Assembly (NCBI RefSeq): GCF_000208865.1 | Contig: NC_018397.1 | Span: 2,976,001-3,040,000 of the forward strand | DNA: 64,000 nucleotides | DNA from: Neospora caninum Liverpool | Taxonomy: Eukaryota; Apicomplexa; Conoidasida; Eucoccidiorida; Sarcocystidae | Direction of reading: 5' to 3' | The notes under the pieces: generated by a model | Databases searched by the model: none | Seen by the model: the letters and a program-made list of their open reading frames with translations, nothing else | Told to the model about the DNA's origin: nothing | In this document: piece by piece, positions 22,428 to 34,700 of the stretch | Layout of the letters: every line of letters starts with the position of its first letter | Position numbering within the stretch: the stretch's first letter is position 1 | Program-made: the position numbers and the translations under genes

Positions 22428-25400
22428 TCACACACTCAGTTGCTGGTCTCCCTGCTCGGCACGGAGATCAGATACAGTGTATTGCAGAGTCGCTTTTCTC
22501 AACTGGGAGAAAACAGGGTGAGAGACATACAGCTCTCTCAACGTCGGCCGCGTCTCGACGTTTGGATCCAACATTTGCGCGATCAGATCCTGAAACGAAA
22601 TTGAAAGGCCACCCAATGCATGCACCAGACGACAGGCATGCATGCATGTTTACGCAAGAACACAACCGGGAAATCGACACACATCCACCTCGACTTGCAT
22701 CGCCATAAAATTTAGGAGTGTATGAACACGCAGACGCGTTCGTATACAGAGAGGTTTCTCGATAGCGCTGTTTCACGAGTCGAAGCAGTAACTGCGGAGA
22801 CGAGTCACCAGAGGAGTCTTGCTGCAACAACCTGACGAGCGATTCCGAATTATCTCTCGCTCACTGCAGCGACTGTGGCACTACCGAAGCAGTTCCACAC
22901 TGTCAGTGCGGCTCCATCCGTAGACACAAACCGTACATACAAGGAAGCATGCATGGATGCGTTTCGGCACAACATATCTCTGCCACTTTATGGACCTGTA
23001 CACGGGGCATTCGGCAGCATTTTCATGAATACATCCCATGGCTCTGCTTCTCTTCTTAGTCTCTCTGTTTAGCAGCACATCTGCTCGGTTTGCTTCGTTA
23101 GTTTTTCCCTTGGCGGATTCCCACCCTGCAGTGAAGCGAAACTTACCATGACTGCGACGGGCGTATCGGGAGCGCAGGGATAGAAATTTAGGTCCTCCCG
23201 AGCCAGCTCCGCAACGCGCTCTGGAACACACAAGGGAAGACAAGGCGTGCCGAAAGAGACTCGGCATATCCCATGGCAACACTCAGTTACGCAACCATAT
23301 ATATATATATATATACACACACAGCTAGGGAGAGACGGGCAAACAAGAACGTGCATATGCATCCATGTAAATCTTGGTTGATGTGGCCGGAACGCCGTAA
23401 GCAAGGTGAAACCAGAATCTGGTTACCGTGCTCGGACTTGCCGCTCTTTTCCGGCTATTTACAAAACGATTGACAAGAACCGCGATAAAGCAGATGTCAA
23501 CTCGTGCACCTCTAAACTCATGAGCTTCTCTGTGCTCGCCGATACATACGTATCTATATAAATATAGATAGAGAGGAAGAATCGAACATATTCGTGTGTA
23601 TGGATGGCGTTGGCGAAGCAAATCTGCAGGTTGTTCCTCACTGGGTCGATGCAGTCCTTGACGAGTTACTCACCGACAGCTTGATCAGAGGACAGCGAAT
23701 CGAGTTCGAAAGGAAAGAAGTTGCGGCACCAGAGTTTGTACAAGGCGACGCCGACTGCCCATGTGTCTTTCTTCGAGGACAGAATCAGGGTCCGCTCTCC
23801 GTCGCGGATGCATCTCATGTTTTCTGGAGGAAGGAAGCGCAGCGTGCCTTCAACGCAGGGGCTGACGTCCCCAATAGGCTGAGGAAACGCAAGACAAACG
23901 GAAGTTGCTTTCCTCCAAAACGCCTGAAACGCGGACGAGGTGGAACTGCGCATCGACGCATATATGTTTTGCGATATTCAGTGATGGAACACACCAGCTG
24001 ATGCGCGATTCCAAGCAACACCCACACATGCATCTCCACAAGATATACATGTATATATGTATATATATATACATATATACATATATACATATATACATGT
24101 ACATGCATATATATGTATAGATGAATACGGAACCCCTGGTAGCTGGAATCACCCAGCCTACATGGCGGAGCGTCCGCCACGGCGGTTTTGCGCCCTCGAG
24201 CACGCAAATGAACCGATGTGTCGGACGCCAGAGAACACGTCTCGCCAGTTCCGGGTCACCCCTCGTTCCACTCTGCTCGCCGACTTTTCAGCGCGAGCAC
24301 GTGTCCTTTCGCCTCTGCTTCCTACCCGGGAAAGCGAGTAGTCTCCCAAGAAAATCCGACCCTCCTTCGAAATGAAGTAGTTTGCCAGTTTGATGTCTGA
24401 GTGCACCATGCCAACATCGTGCAGCCTCATGCAGGCCCTGAGCGAGACAGCAACAAGACGAGAGCGCGCAACGCTGACGGCTGGGCAAAAACAGCGGTCC
24501 ATACACAGCGCCGAGAACACCTTAATGGGTAATGCATTGTCGTGCGTATCGCACACGCACACAGCAGAATACTGAGAGAAAGACAGGAGTGCGACATCCC
24601 CAAGGACTGCCGGTTTCGCTATCCTCAGGTTTCACCTGGCTCGCACGTTGAAAGTTTAGGGGTGGAAATGAAGCTCGGCTGGTTGCCAAAGCGAAAGGAA
24701 GATCAAGAGAAAAGCACGGCAGGGAAAAGGACGTGCACGCGTACGAGAGGAAAAAGAGCGAAGAGAGAAGACATGACGTCGGAACCAAGACCTCTCAAGT
24801 CGAGCGAAGCGAAATGCGTTTGAGCGTTTCGGATCAAAGACAGAGAAGTTGCGAGCACGTGAGTTTGTGGTTTAGGTGCATCTTCTTTTCGCGCTCAGAA
24901 CGCCACAGAAAAGCGTTTCCTCACAAATACCGGGCGCCAGCAGCTTCTGCTCTGCGCCCGTAGAGGAAACTGCTGCAACATAGTTCTTCCGACTTTCCTC
25001 CGCTCCCACGAGAGAAAACCTACATGAACATTTGCTTGGACGCGTCCAGGCGAACGTGCCCGGAGCCGCTGTACAGCTTCTTGAGACGGGCGATATCACC
25101 TGGCAGAGAAGGCAGCAGAGGCTACGCGAAGCACACGCTCAGGCAAAAAAGTGTCAACGCCCACAGGTGGACCCGAACTACGTCCACACAAGCTTTTGTA
25201 CACGTGAACAGCGGGCCTTCTATCCGACAGGAAGTTTGTACATATATAAACACGCATGCGGACATTCACACACAGATGAATTCGTATCTGGCTATCCAAG
25301 GGGGCCCCCCGGATGATGCCTCGGAGACACGCCTATAGCTTCAAACGCATGCACGGATGTACGACTACACGGAGGCGTGCTAACAGACATATATACTGAA

Positions 25401-28400
25401 AATTTGAGTCCACATGCAGTTCAACTGGACGAACGCATCAATCTGCGGAGCGGCTCAGCCTCTCACATTTCCACACACACGATGGGAACAGGGGAACCCT
25501 CACGGGTACGCCCAGTTCTCCATGCTGCTAGTTTGCACGGAATCGCGGTGCGCGCCTGACTGCCCAATCCTCCCTTGACTATCCAGGTGTATGTACACGA
25601 GGCTTCACCCGTCCCCACTCAGGATGCAGAAAATCTAGGAGCGCCCTTGCATGGTCACTATGTGTTCCTTCATTTTCCCGCTGGCTCATTGCGTGTCTTT
25701 GCATTCGCTGTTCTCCTTTCTCACCCGCGAAGCTTTCAAAGATCAGCCACTGGTGCCAATACCGCATGTCTTGATCTGCATGTTCCCACCTGTCTACCGG
25801 CTCGACGATGTCGAGCGGCATGACGAGGTGAGCCAGCTGAGACCAGACATAGGACGACACATCCTTCGGCGCATGTTTTAAGACCGCCGTTTCCCAGCGC
25901 AGCCGTCTCTGCAGGCGGGCGATTTCATGGAGCGCAGAGGAGCCTCGATTCCTCTTCTTGATTCTGAAGATTTTGACGGCAATCTCCAACTCTGGGTGGT
26001 CCACGTCCCGGGCCTGAACGGGAAGCCAAAGACAGCACAAAACACCGCAGCGATGGAGACTCCAGGACGAGGGAAATCCCACACGAAACGCTTCTTCGGC
26101 CGCATTCCCTCCCGGAGTCGGCACCTCGCAGGTCTACATTGCCAAGTGTGAAAAGGGAGGAGCGACAGAGACGGCGGGGCATGCACGAAAACGAGAGGAC
26201 AGGGTGGAGGACACCCCAAAAAAGGGCTGTAATCAGGCAAGCATCGAAAGACGACTGAGGGGACAAACGAGACCGACGACAAAAGGAGCGACACATACGT
26301 GGCGAGAGGCCGCAGAGATACACACGTCGACGCGACAGGTTCTCACAAAAGAGGAAATCAACTGGCGCTCACAGTTCTGGGCGTTTCCCAGATGGCCCCG
26401 GTTCGACATTGTCGTGTTCAGGGAAAAGGCGGTATTGCAGAGGAGAAAGCGGACTTTTGGCAAAAACAAGACGCGAAGGCAGCGCGAGAGGAAAGGCGCG
26501 AGGAAAAAAAAGGCGAGAGGAAACGGGAGGTGAACAAAAGACGCGATCTCTTACCAGGAGAACGACGCCCTGGCCACCTGCGCCCAGAACGCCATCAAAG
26601 ACGAGAGTTCTCGTTTTCTGCGTCGCCAGGCTTCGGACCTCGAAGGGGACGTCGAAGGGAATGACTCCATGGAGCTGTTGCTGCGAACCCCAAAAGGGAG
26701 ACAGACCCGAAACCACCCGTGGAAACGATGCATGCGTTAAACGCAAGACAAGCAAAAGAGAAAAGAGCGACCGGTGTGCTCAGATGGCAAAAAGCATGCG
26801 AAGGCAAACGCGCCACTGCCCGCGAGTCGGGACTTCAGACCCCTGGAGTCTGTCCACGGATGCAGCGAGCAGACCCTCCACCTCCCCTTCTCAGTGTTTC
26901 CCTCTCGCTATCCCTCTCCCTCTTTACTCTCTGCCCAACACGTAAAAGATTCGTCTCGTTCACGCATGCGCAGAAGGCGGTCCACGCCCCAACTAATAAA
27001 CCTTTCCACGTTTTTCTCTGTAACTCTTCCCATGTCACTGGGAACTTTCGCACCTTTTCTTTGGACGAGAGAGATCGTCCCAGAGCCCGAGCGGCTTTAA
27101 CCAGACCTTTCGAAGGCTTGTTGAAGAGGACCCGAGGTAAGTCCGCCAGGAGTAGCTCGGGAGTCTGAGGCTCTAAAGCCGGTTTCTCGGACTCCTCTGC
27201 TTCTCCCTGGGGCGCACCGGTCCGCGGCCCACTCTTTGCGAGGGCGGTCACGAGGTTCGCCAAATTCTCTCCGCTTTCTCGGACCTGGCGTCTCAAGAGC
27301 GCGTTACCAACGACAGACCGCGTGATCCTGATCGGCGGAGCGGACTGCTCGACTTGCGCTTTTGCTCCCGAGTTCTCGACACGTTCGCCGCCCCTCTGCG
27401 CGCGCGTCTGCGTTTCGCGCTTCTTTTCCGGCCTCTTCTCTTGCTCGGCGGCCCCGCCAGGCGCTGCGCCTGGGGCTCCCCCTCGAGGTGCGCTGCCAGC
27501 CGGCTCGAAGCTGCGCTGTCTGGACACCTGATGCGGCCTGCTGCGGACCTCGAGCGCCTCCCCCGAGTCTCCAGGCTGCTCCGTTCGCAGTCGGCGCTCC
27601 GACGACCCCGCGCTGAAACTCGGGAACGCGCCGTACCCGACAGGAGCCCTCATCGGGAAAAGAGTCGGGAGAAACGGAGGCTCCTGTCTGAGTAAGGGTT
27701 CGTAGAGACTAGCAAAGGGATGGGAGCGGTCTGCGACGTGCACGGCCGCCGGGGACGCGGGGTACGCGTCGCTCGGCCAACGTGGAGGGCTGCCAGCATC
27801 GTGGGGGGCTGCGCCTTCTGGAGGAAAGAACGGCGCGCCGGCGCGGCGCTCTGCTCGTCTCTGTCTCTTTCCACTCCGAGGCGGCGGGGCTTGCGCAGCT
27901 TGCCGCTGGTACCTGGTTCGCCGTCCCTCGTCCTCGGAGAGAAACTGCATGCGGAAGGACGTGACGTTCTGAGCCAGAAGAAGGTCGGGCAGACGCAGGA
28001 GCGCTGCGTCGTCTTGGCCAAACGGTCGACGGAAGGACGCTCCGTCTTCGACCGCTTCCTCCTCCGCAGACACTGCACCATTTGCAGCGCCTTCCCCAGG
28101 CCCCAGACGCGCGCTCTCCTCGCCCGCAGGTGTTCTCTTCCCCCCCTCGCCTTCGCCATCTGTCCCTTCTCGGACGCGCGCCGTGGGCGGCTCCGCAGGT
28201 GAAGAAGGCGCAGAGGCCTGCACGTCCTTAGAGGCCGAGACGGCAAAGACTCCTTCTTCCGGAGATGGGGAATCAGGAGCGCGCGCAACAGGGGAAGGAG
28301 GGGGAGGACTGGAAAGAGCAGCTGTTGGATGTGGGTACGCCGCGTCTTCCTCCTCAGTCAGAGAGGAAGGAGGCGGAGAGCGAGAGGCCGTAGAGGAGAG

Positions 28401-28898
28401 GAGCTCTTCAGGCGCACTTGAGGACGCAGGCGCCCTGGAGTTCTGCAGTGAGCGGAGACGCGGCGGGTCGCTGGAGATGGTTGGAGAGACGAAAAGTGAC
28501 GAGGCAGAAGAGACCTGGGGTTTCTGAATTTCCGCGGAGGCGGCTCCGCCGGTGTCAGTTCGTTGCGGGAGCTGAGACGCGACGTCCGTTCCCTCTTCTC
28601 CTTTGGAAAGGTCGGAAGGGAGCAGCAGCCGAAGACTGTCCTTCGCATCCAGGAGCGACGAAGAGGAAGCACCGTCGGCATTTCGAGGGGACGGCGCAGA
28701 CTTGAAAGTGTCTGAGACGGGCGAGTCCAGAGAAGACGGCCGCGCGGCATCTGCCTCCAGTTGTTGGAGGCGCCACAAGAAAAAGGCTTCGGAGACCAGG
28801 AGAACGAGAAGAAAACAGAGCACGACGAGGCCGAGAGGCTTGATGGGCCAAACTGACAAGCAGCCGGGCGCACCTCCGCCCAGAGTCGGAGACTTCAT
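22428..28898 (-). CDS. Membrane-anchored protein kinase, rhoptry-kinase-like
   Basis: Eight exons (28898-27054, 26680-26555, 26013-25725, 25099-25024, 24437-24326, 23878-23674, 23220-23147, 22589-22428) give 962 residues with every junction in phase. The start is an ATG in good context (GACAAAATGAAG); the frame extends further upstream only through a GTG. Residues 22-42 form one hydrophobic span after a short Lys-containing head, predicting a type II anchor with the kinase in the secretory lumen or organelle. Residues 43-615 are a disordered Ser/Pro/Glu-rich stalk. The kinase domain has a Gly loop LGAGGQGVV (648-655), Lys671 (IAVKIF), a likely alpha-C Glu698, catalytic HSDIKLAN (Asp793, Asn798), Asp811 in GDYSLS replacing DFG, and PPE at the end of the activation segment. 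All catalytic residues are present, so activity is likely. HSD for HRD, DYS for DFG and the long N-lobe insertion resemble coccidian rhoptry kinases. The intact Gly loop argues against the WNG subgroup. A specific ROP number cannot be assigned. Confidence 0.9.
23297..23315. repeat. (TA)n microsatellite in kinase intron 6
   Basis: Short perfect AT tract between the kinase exons 23674 and 23220. Confidence 0.9.
24042..24119. repeat. ATATAC/TATG microsatellite in kinase intron 5
   Basis: About 78 bases of imperfect A/T-rich hexanucleotide repeat between the kinase exons ending at 24326 and beginning at 23878. Confidence 0.9.
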
Positions 28899-31785
28899 TT
28901 TGTCCTGTTTCGAGACACTTTCTGGGGAGCGCGAACAACGTTTCACGAGGATGGCGATGAACACCTCTCTCTGCGAGTCTCCCCCCTCAGCGCCCCAGCG
29001 GGTTCTGCAGGACCGCTCTTCTCACTTACATTTCCGTCCGAAAACGCGTCAAAAAAGAACGCTCTTTCGAGTGACTCTCTCCGCGCCGACTCTCCTTTCC
29101 TGGCACATCCTGTGCATATCGCTTTACCGGAAGTCGAGGCGACAAAACGGGGTGAGCGCCAAATTCACCCTCTGCCTTCCCCCTCACTTCGGTTCCGACT
29201 TCACTGGGACGCCCCGGCTCCTCTCGGGCCAGGCAGGAAAGCACAAAAGGCGCTTTGTGAGCGACCGTTCTGCACGCGGGCACTCGAAAACAAAGCTCGA
29301 AGAAGGCGGACAGGAAAACACGATTCGCCAGCAGGTGATTCAGAGGGCCCAGAAAGCCTAAGAAAGTCTACAGGCGTGACTGACATGCCCCGCCCCGGAT
29401 GGCAACTGGGGCAGCGAGGGTCGGACAAAAAGGAGGCAAAACAAGCGACGTCCGTTTTCGGCGATGCCTAGCCGCTGCCGCAGTTTTCAGTAGACACGCA
29501 GTGGAGAGACGACTAGCAGAAATGGAGATTTCTGCGCCACGCCGAAGAGCTCCAAAGTGCTTCTCCGCACACCGAGGCGTCGTTTGTGGAGAAGGCAGAG
29601 AATTCGCGGCGGGGTTCGAAAGAACGAGGAACAATCGACGGACATGGGAAGGCTCGCCTACGCTTTTTCGAGAACTTTTCGCTTTGGAATTTTGCGCTGT
29701 CAGTGCCGTTCCGAGGAGACTCCTGATAAACTAGTACCCGAGGCGGCGGTGAAGTGTGGCCAAATCCGCATTTTCGCGTCGAACGATGACGGCTGGGGGA
29801 CAGAAGAGACGTCAACGTAGACTCTACTCGGTTTCTTACGTCACCCTCAAAAAAAGCCGAAATGCTGCGAAACGGTAGCAAAACCCCAGCACACCCCCAT
29901 ATTTTTCTGACCCGCAATACTAAGAGCAGGCAACACCAGTGACGCAACTTTCCGAGTGCCCCGCTAGTCTCTGGAGTCGCGCGAAGATGAACTCACCAAG
30001 CGCGTCGTGGTCTGTAGGGTCTCTCCGCTTTCATTTTGTGGCGAGAGCGGATAATGGAGACGTTCCTTAGCCTTCTTTTTCCTTCACCAGTTGCGTCCAA
30101 GTGAAGAAGGCGGCATTTAATTCAGCCAAGAATCATCGATGCGCGGCTAGTGGGCGTGCCAGAAAAGCAAAGCAAATCTGCCGGGCGGGGAGCCCGTGTG
30201 CTCGAAACCAGTTGGGTGTCTGTGGTAATACACTTTGCTGTTCCTCTTCGGTTCCGTTCGTTCCCTTTAAGCGCGTGTGTTGTTGAACAAAGAAGGGGAC
30301 ACGGTTCAACAGCACACACCGCCAGACAAGCGACGAAACGCGCAATTCCGACACCTGGCGTACGTGCCTGAGGTACTTTGTACCACGGGCATCCCATAGA
30401 TCGAAGTCCTGTGCTCACGCATCGTCAGCCAAAATAAAGCCTCAGCGCGTGCTGCGCTTGGTTCGTTCTCGTCATTCGACTCTTTTCGGTGACTCTTGTG
30501 GGCATGTTTGTTGCCGCACACCAAGAAAGCGCGATGGAGTTTGCTTGGTAAGCAGCAGGAGCCCGGGAGTTGAGAGTCCCCCATGCGAAGATCAGGGAAG
30601 CCGTGGAATCCGGTGACACGAGTACGAAGAGTAAGGGAGGGAACTCGATCTGTATAGGTGGTCATAAGATTAGACATTGATCGTAATGTAGGCATACAGG
30701 CTACCCGTGCCTCACGGGACGAAGTCCAGACAACTGGGCAAGGCTCGGTGGATCCTGAACTGTACCCGCAGCCTGAAATGGTTTCCGACAGCGAGGCATC
30801 AGGACGCGAGAGGCAAAGTTTCCCTTCTGTAGCCTCTGACACAACTGTCTACCGCTGAGTGTTCTACACGGTGCAGTGGAATGCTCACACTTTACGAGGT
30901 TGCCCCAGTCGTAGCTATTTTTTGTCGCTATTACGAAGGAGCCTACCCGGTGACACCAGGCACGAAACCGGTTCGAAGTTAACGGCAATTTCCTCGTGAA
31001 TGAGGGCACAGCATGCGTGCTACTAAAAGGTCTCCCTGATTGCGTGCATCGCGGCATGGTTAATCGAGTACGACGATGTTCCCAAAAAACGGCGAAGAAC
31101 GCCCCTAGCTGTGGTCGGTCCCGAAGACGGATCGTTTTAAAAGTTAGTGTACGGACGTATATTTCACTCTGCGTTCTTGGGCCGTAAGCAGTCGCAGAGT
31201 CCTCGAGTTAGAAAAAAATCTGGTATCGACCCTCGGGGCAGACTGTTACCTTCCCCACACTGCGTTGTGGCAACAAATACAGTACCCTGCGTTGTGACGC
31301 GAAGCAGCCGTGCTGTCTACTTGGTCCTGCCTAGTGACACAGGATAGGGAAAGCTACCTCTGCTGACTATTCCGGATTATGCCACTGTAGCGTAAGTGTT
31401 TCTCCTACTTTTTATGTTTAGCAAGTAGACAGCCCTACAGCTCGTTTCCTTCATTTGCAGGATCTCTGATGTGCAAGCTAGCAGACGAAGGGGCTGCGCG
31501 CCACTCATTTTGTGTCCGAAGGACTGCCTTCTGTGTCAAAACGTTTCATCCGCTATGCGGCCCTTTGGCCCATTCTAACAAGATATAGAGTAGCAGTACG
31601 TGAACCGCAATGCCACGCGTGGGAACGGTATTTGAACGACTGTACAAATCTTTTCGGTACAAGACGTAGGAACTTGATTGGATCTCGTGATCCACACAAG
31701 AAAGTCGAAAAACGATTGCTTCATTCTTTGACGGCCAAACGTGCCACAGAGAAGAAATGTAGACGGAAAAGCCCCCGCGTTTTTA
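28899..31785. other. Kinase promoter/5' leader and 3' region of the coiled-coil gene
   Basis: Lies between two leftward genes. 28899-29830 is GC-rich and purine-rich on the + strand, as expected for a pyrimidine-rich 5' leader on the transcribed strand. 29830-31785 is lower in GC and unique-looking. Open frames at 29399-29734, 30306-30842 and 31512-31859 have no splice support, and two of them begin with non-ATG codons. Confidence 0.45.
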
Positions 31786-34700
31786 TCACCTACGGCGTGG
31801 TGTGTAGAACGTTCGGCTTTCCACGTCGATGTAATTCATTAACTCGCGAGGTCGTCTAGTTCGTTTTGGTACTAGGGGATGGTCAGTCGTGTGGGAGGTT
31901 TCTTTTATTCGGTTTCTTCCTTCCCCGTCCTTTTCACCCGACTCGGTGCCCGCTTCGTCGCATCCTTTATCGCTTCTTGGTTCAGCCACACTTACAGTGG
32001 AAACATCTCTTCTTTGATATGTTTCTTTCTGCGGGAATATCTCTTCCATTTCCTCCCAAACGCCCGTTGGTCTCTGCTTCCGACCAGGAAAAGAGCCAAA
32101 AATACTACCGGGTGTGATGCGAATCGCAGGAAGGCTCTCAGACGATCTGCATGGAGACGAATAGCGATCGCGGTGTACTGGATTCGCACCGCCTTCCTCA
32201 CGAGCATATGAAAGCCGTGCACCATTGTCGGTCGTCTCGTCAATGGTGGGTTCCCACATTGCAACCATAGGGGGGTACTTTCCTGATAGAAAGTCGGACT
32301 TCATAGACCGAAGAAACGACCGACTCTTTGCGAAGCCTCGAGACGGCGCCCAATGCAAATTCTGAGCTCCGAGACTGCCTGAACTCTCTACGCTGTCCGA
32401 GCGCCGAGGAGATGAGGAAGTCGAGGAGCGTCGAGAAGAGGAGGTGCGTTCCACTTCACTCGCACTTGAAGTAGACTCTTCTGGTAACCGTGGAGACTGT
32501 TCGTGGAAGTTTCCTTCGGACGCGTTCTGCCCTTTGAAGAATTTGCTGCGGATCCTCGAAACTAAGTCTGGGATGAAATCCAAAAGATCTGATTCATCTT
32601 CTCCAAGAGAGTCTCCAGACCCTGGCGTCGTCCTGCGTTTCTCACCGCCGGCTCCGGGTGAATGGTGGACCAAATTCTGGATCGAAAGGGCCACCGGCCT
32701 GCAACACAAAAAAATGCGTCGAACACACGGTGCTGCTCCATGCTTCACTCGACTTGCTATTTACCGCAAGAAATGGGGATGGCAAATGAGCAGTAAGCAC
32801 CAGACGAGCATGAAGCGAAAAGTCTTTTCCACTTTCTCTTTGCGAAACAGGCGGACCGGAACCGTAGACCATATGCACGCTCGCGCAAATGCAACCATAA
32901 ACGGATACTCAAATGGATCAAAAGCTTCTTCCACTGTCCTGTGGAAAGGAACGGAGGGAGCTGCGGATTGCAAAACACTGATTTCTGTTCATCGCTCCTG
33001 CATTGCCTGAAACGTTCTTCCACCGCGTGACACTTTCTGCACCGGAAATCATCGAAAACGTGCAAGAGTCGCTTCCCAGACCGCCGCAAGGGTTCTCAGA
33101 GTCGACGCTAGGCCAGCAATCCACCCCGAGGCATGAAACCACTTGAGTTCGTTCAACGGGACACGAATGAAGAAGCGGAAATGATTTCCAGGAAATTTCG
33201 ACGCTTCCGTTCCATACCTGTACATGGCGACGGCACGATGAGTCTTCCGTGCCGATTTGAGCGACGATGTTCGCTCGGTTAAGTCGGGGAGGGAATCTGC
33301 CTTCGCTTCGTGCATGTGCCACATCCTGAAGAAAGGAATCGAGCCAGCAAAAAACCGAAGGCATTCTCCGGTATACGAGCAAAGACGAACACTGCTCCCA
33401 GATTGAGTGTGTGAGTTGATGGAACCGGGAAAAAAAGTGTGCAAGCACGGGGCCCGACCCTGACAAGAGAGAGGTATAGAGGGAAAGAGCCAACCTCGAC
33501 AGCCAGGAGAGACAACGCACAACTTGATTCAGAGAAGAGACGGACGATTCTGGGACCGGCTTCACACATGAGTCCTGGCGAAATGCAAGAACGCGGAGAC
33601 CGGAAAAGAGAGGATAGCGAGGCGCTGAAGGGGACCACGGGAGAGAGGCTGTCTTCGCCCTGGCGCCGAAGTCCGGACTCGACGAACAGCACACGAAAGC
33701 GATGAAGACGGAAAAAGCGAGCAGGCGCAACGCAAAGAGAAACTCTCCGCGGGTCCACAAACGAGAAACCACGCACGGAGAAACAATGCGCAGGAAACGG
33801 AAAAAGGACGCGCCTGATCCTCGCGTATACGAAGGCCTCTCCCTTCCGCACCCGTTCCTTCAAAAGTTCTCGCCCGCTGTTCATCTTCACGGAAGAATAA
33901 GAATACAAGAAACGGGTGTGTTCAGAGCATCGGATGCCTCACTGGTTGGCGAAAGAAGAGAGATTCTTCGGAGGAGCCGGAAGGGAAAGTTGAGACCCTC
34001 GTCTCATGTAGGACTGCCGTACGTGAAGACCAACGAGCCTGTCAATGTCACGCCGGGCATCCTGAAGCTGCTCGACGAAGCGCGTTTCCATCTCTTCCTG
34101 AAAGGCAAACGCACCGAGAGGGCCCCACGCTCCCTTGCCAGTTTGTTGCTCATACACTTGAATAAAAACGGCGCACATAGTGTAGCCTCTCCCCCCTGTT
34201 GCACAACCGTATTCGTACACATAAACAGATCTACGCCTACACATCCGCATGCACATAGATAGACAGACAGATAGATAAAGAGATAGATAGATACAGGTGT
34301 CCGAGACCCACGGTCACACATGCGTGTGTTCGCGTCTGTGCTAAATTGCAGCCACAGTGTAGGTTTAAAAAGAAAAGTCGCCTTATGGCCTACCTTGCGC
34401 ATTGCCAGGTTCTCGTTCACTTCCAGCATCTGAAGGATCTGTTTTTTTTTCTCGTTGTTCTTTTGCTGAACACGCACCGCCCGTTTTGCCGACAAGACAC
34501 GCGTTGTTTTCTTTTGCGTCCAAAGCAACATCGAAGGTCATCAGAGAATCAAGGCAGTCCAGTTCCCGTCTGCGTGTAGTTTACAGACGGCACACCACGG
34601 GGCACACCCGCCGGCCGAAGGGAAGGCAATCTGAACACGTCTTGTTGAGAGAAAACGTGAAAGCTGCACTGACTCTATACGGAACGGTGGCTTTCATTCG

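Noticed and set aside
28899..28964. Upstream extension of the kinase to a frame start at 28964
   Set aside because: The extension begins with GTG, not ATG. The ATG at 28898 has good context and is followed by a proper signal anchor.
31512..31859. 115-codon + strand frame overlapping the end of the 1,110-residue gene
   Set aside because: It begins with GTG and overlaps the carboxyl coding end of the minus-strand gene, with no splice support.
34240..34300. AGAC/AGAT short repeat as a possible regulatory array
   Set aside because: It is a simple tetranucleotide microsatellite inside an intron of the coiled-coil gene, with no spacing pattern suggesting binding sites.
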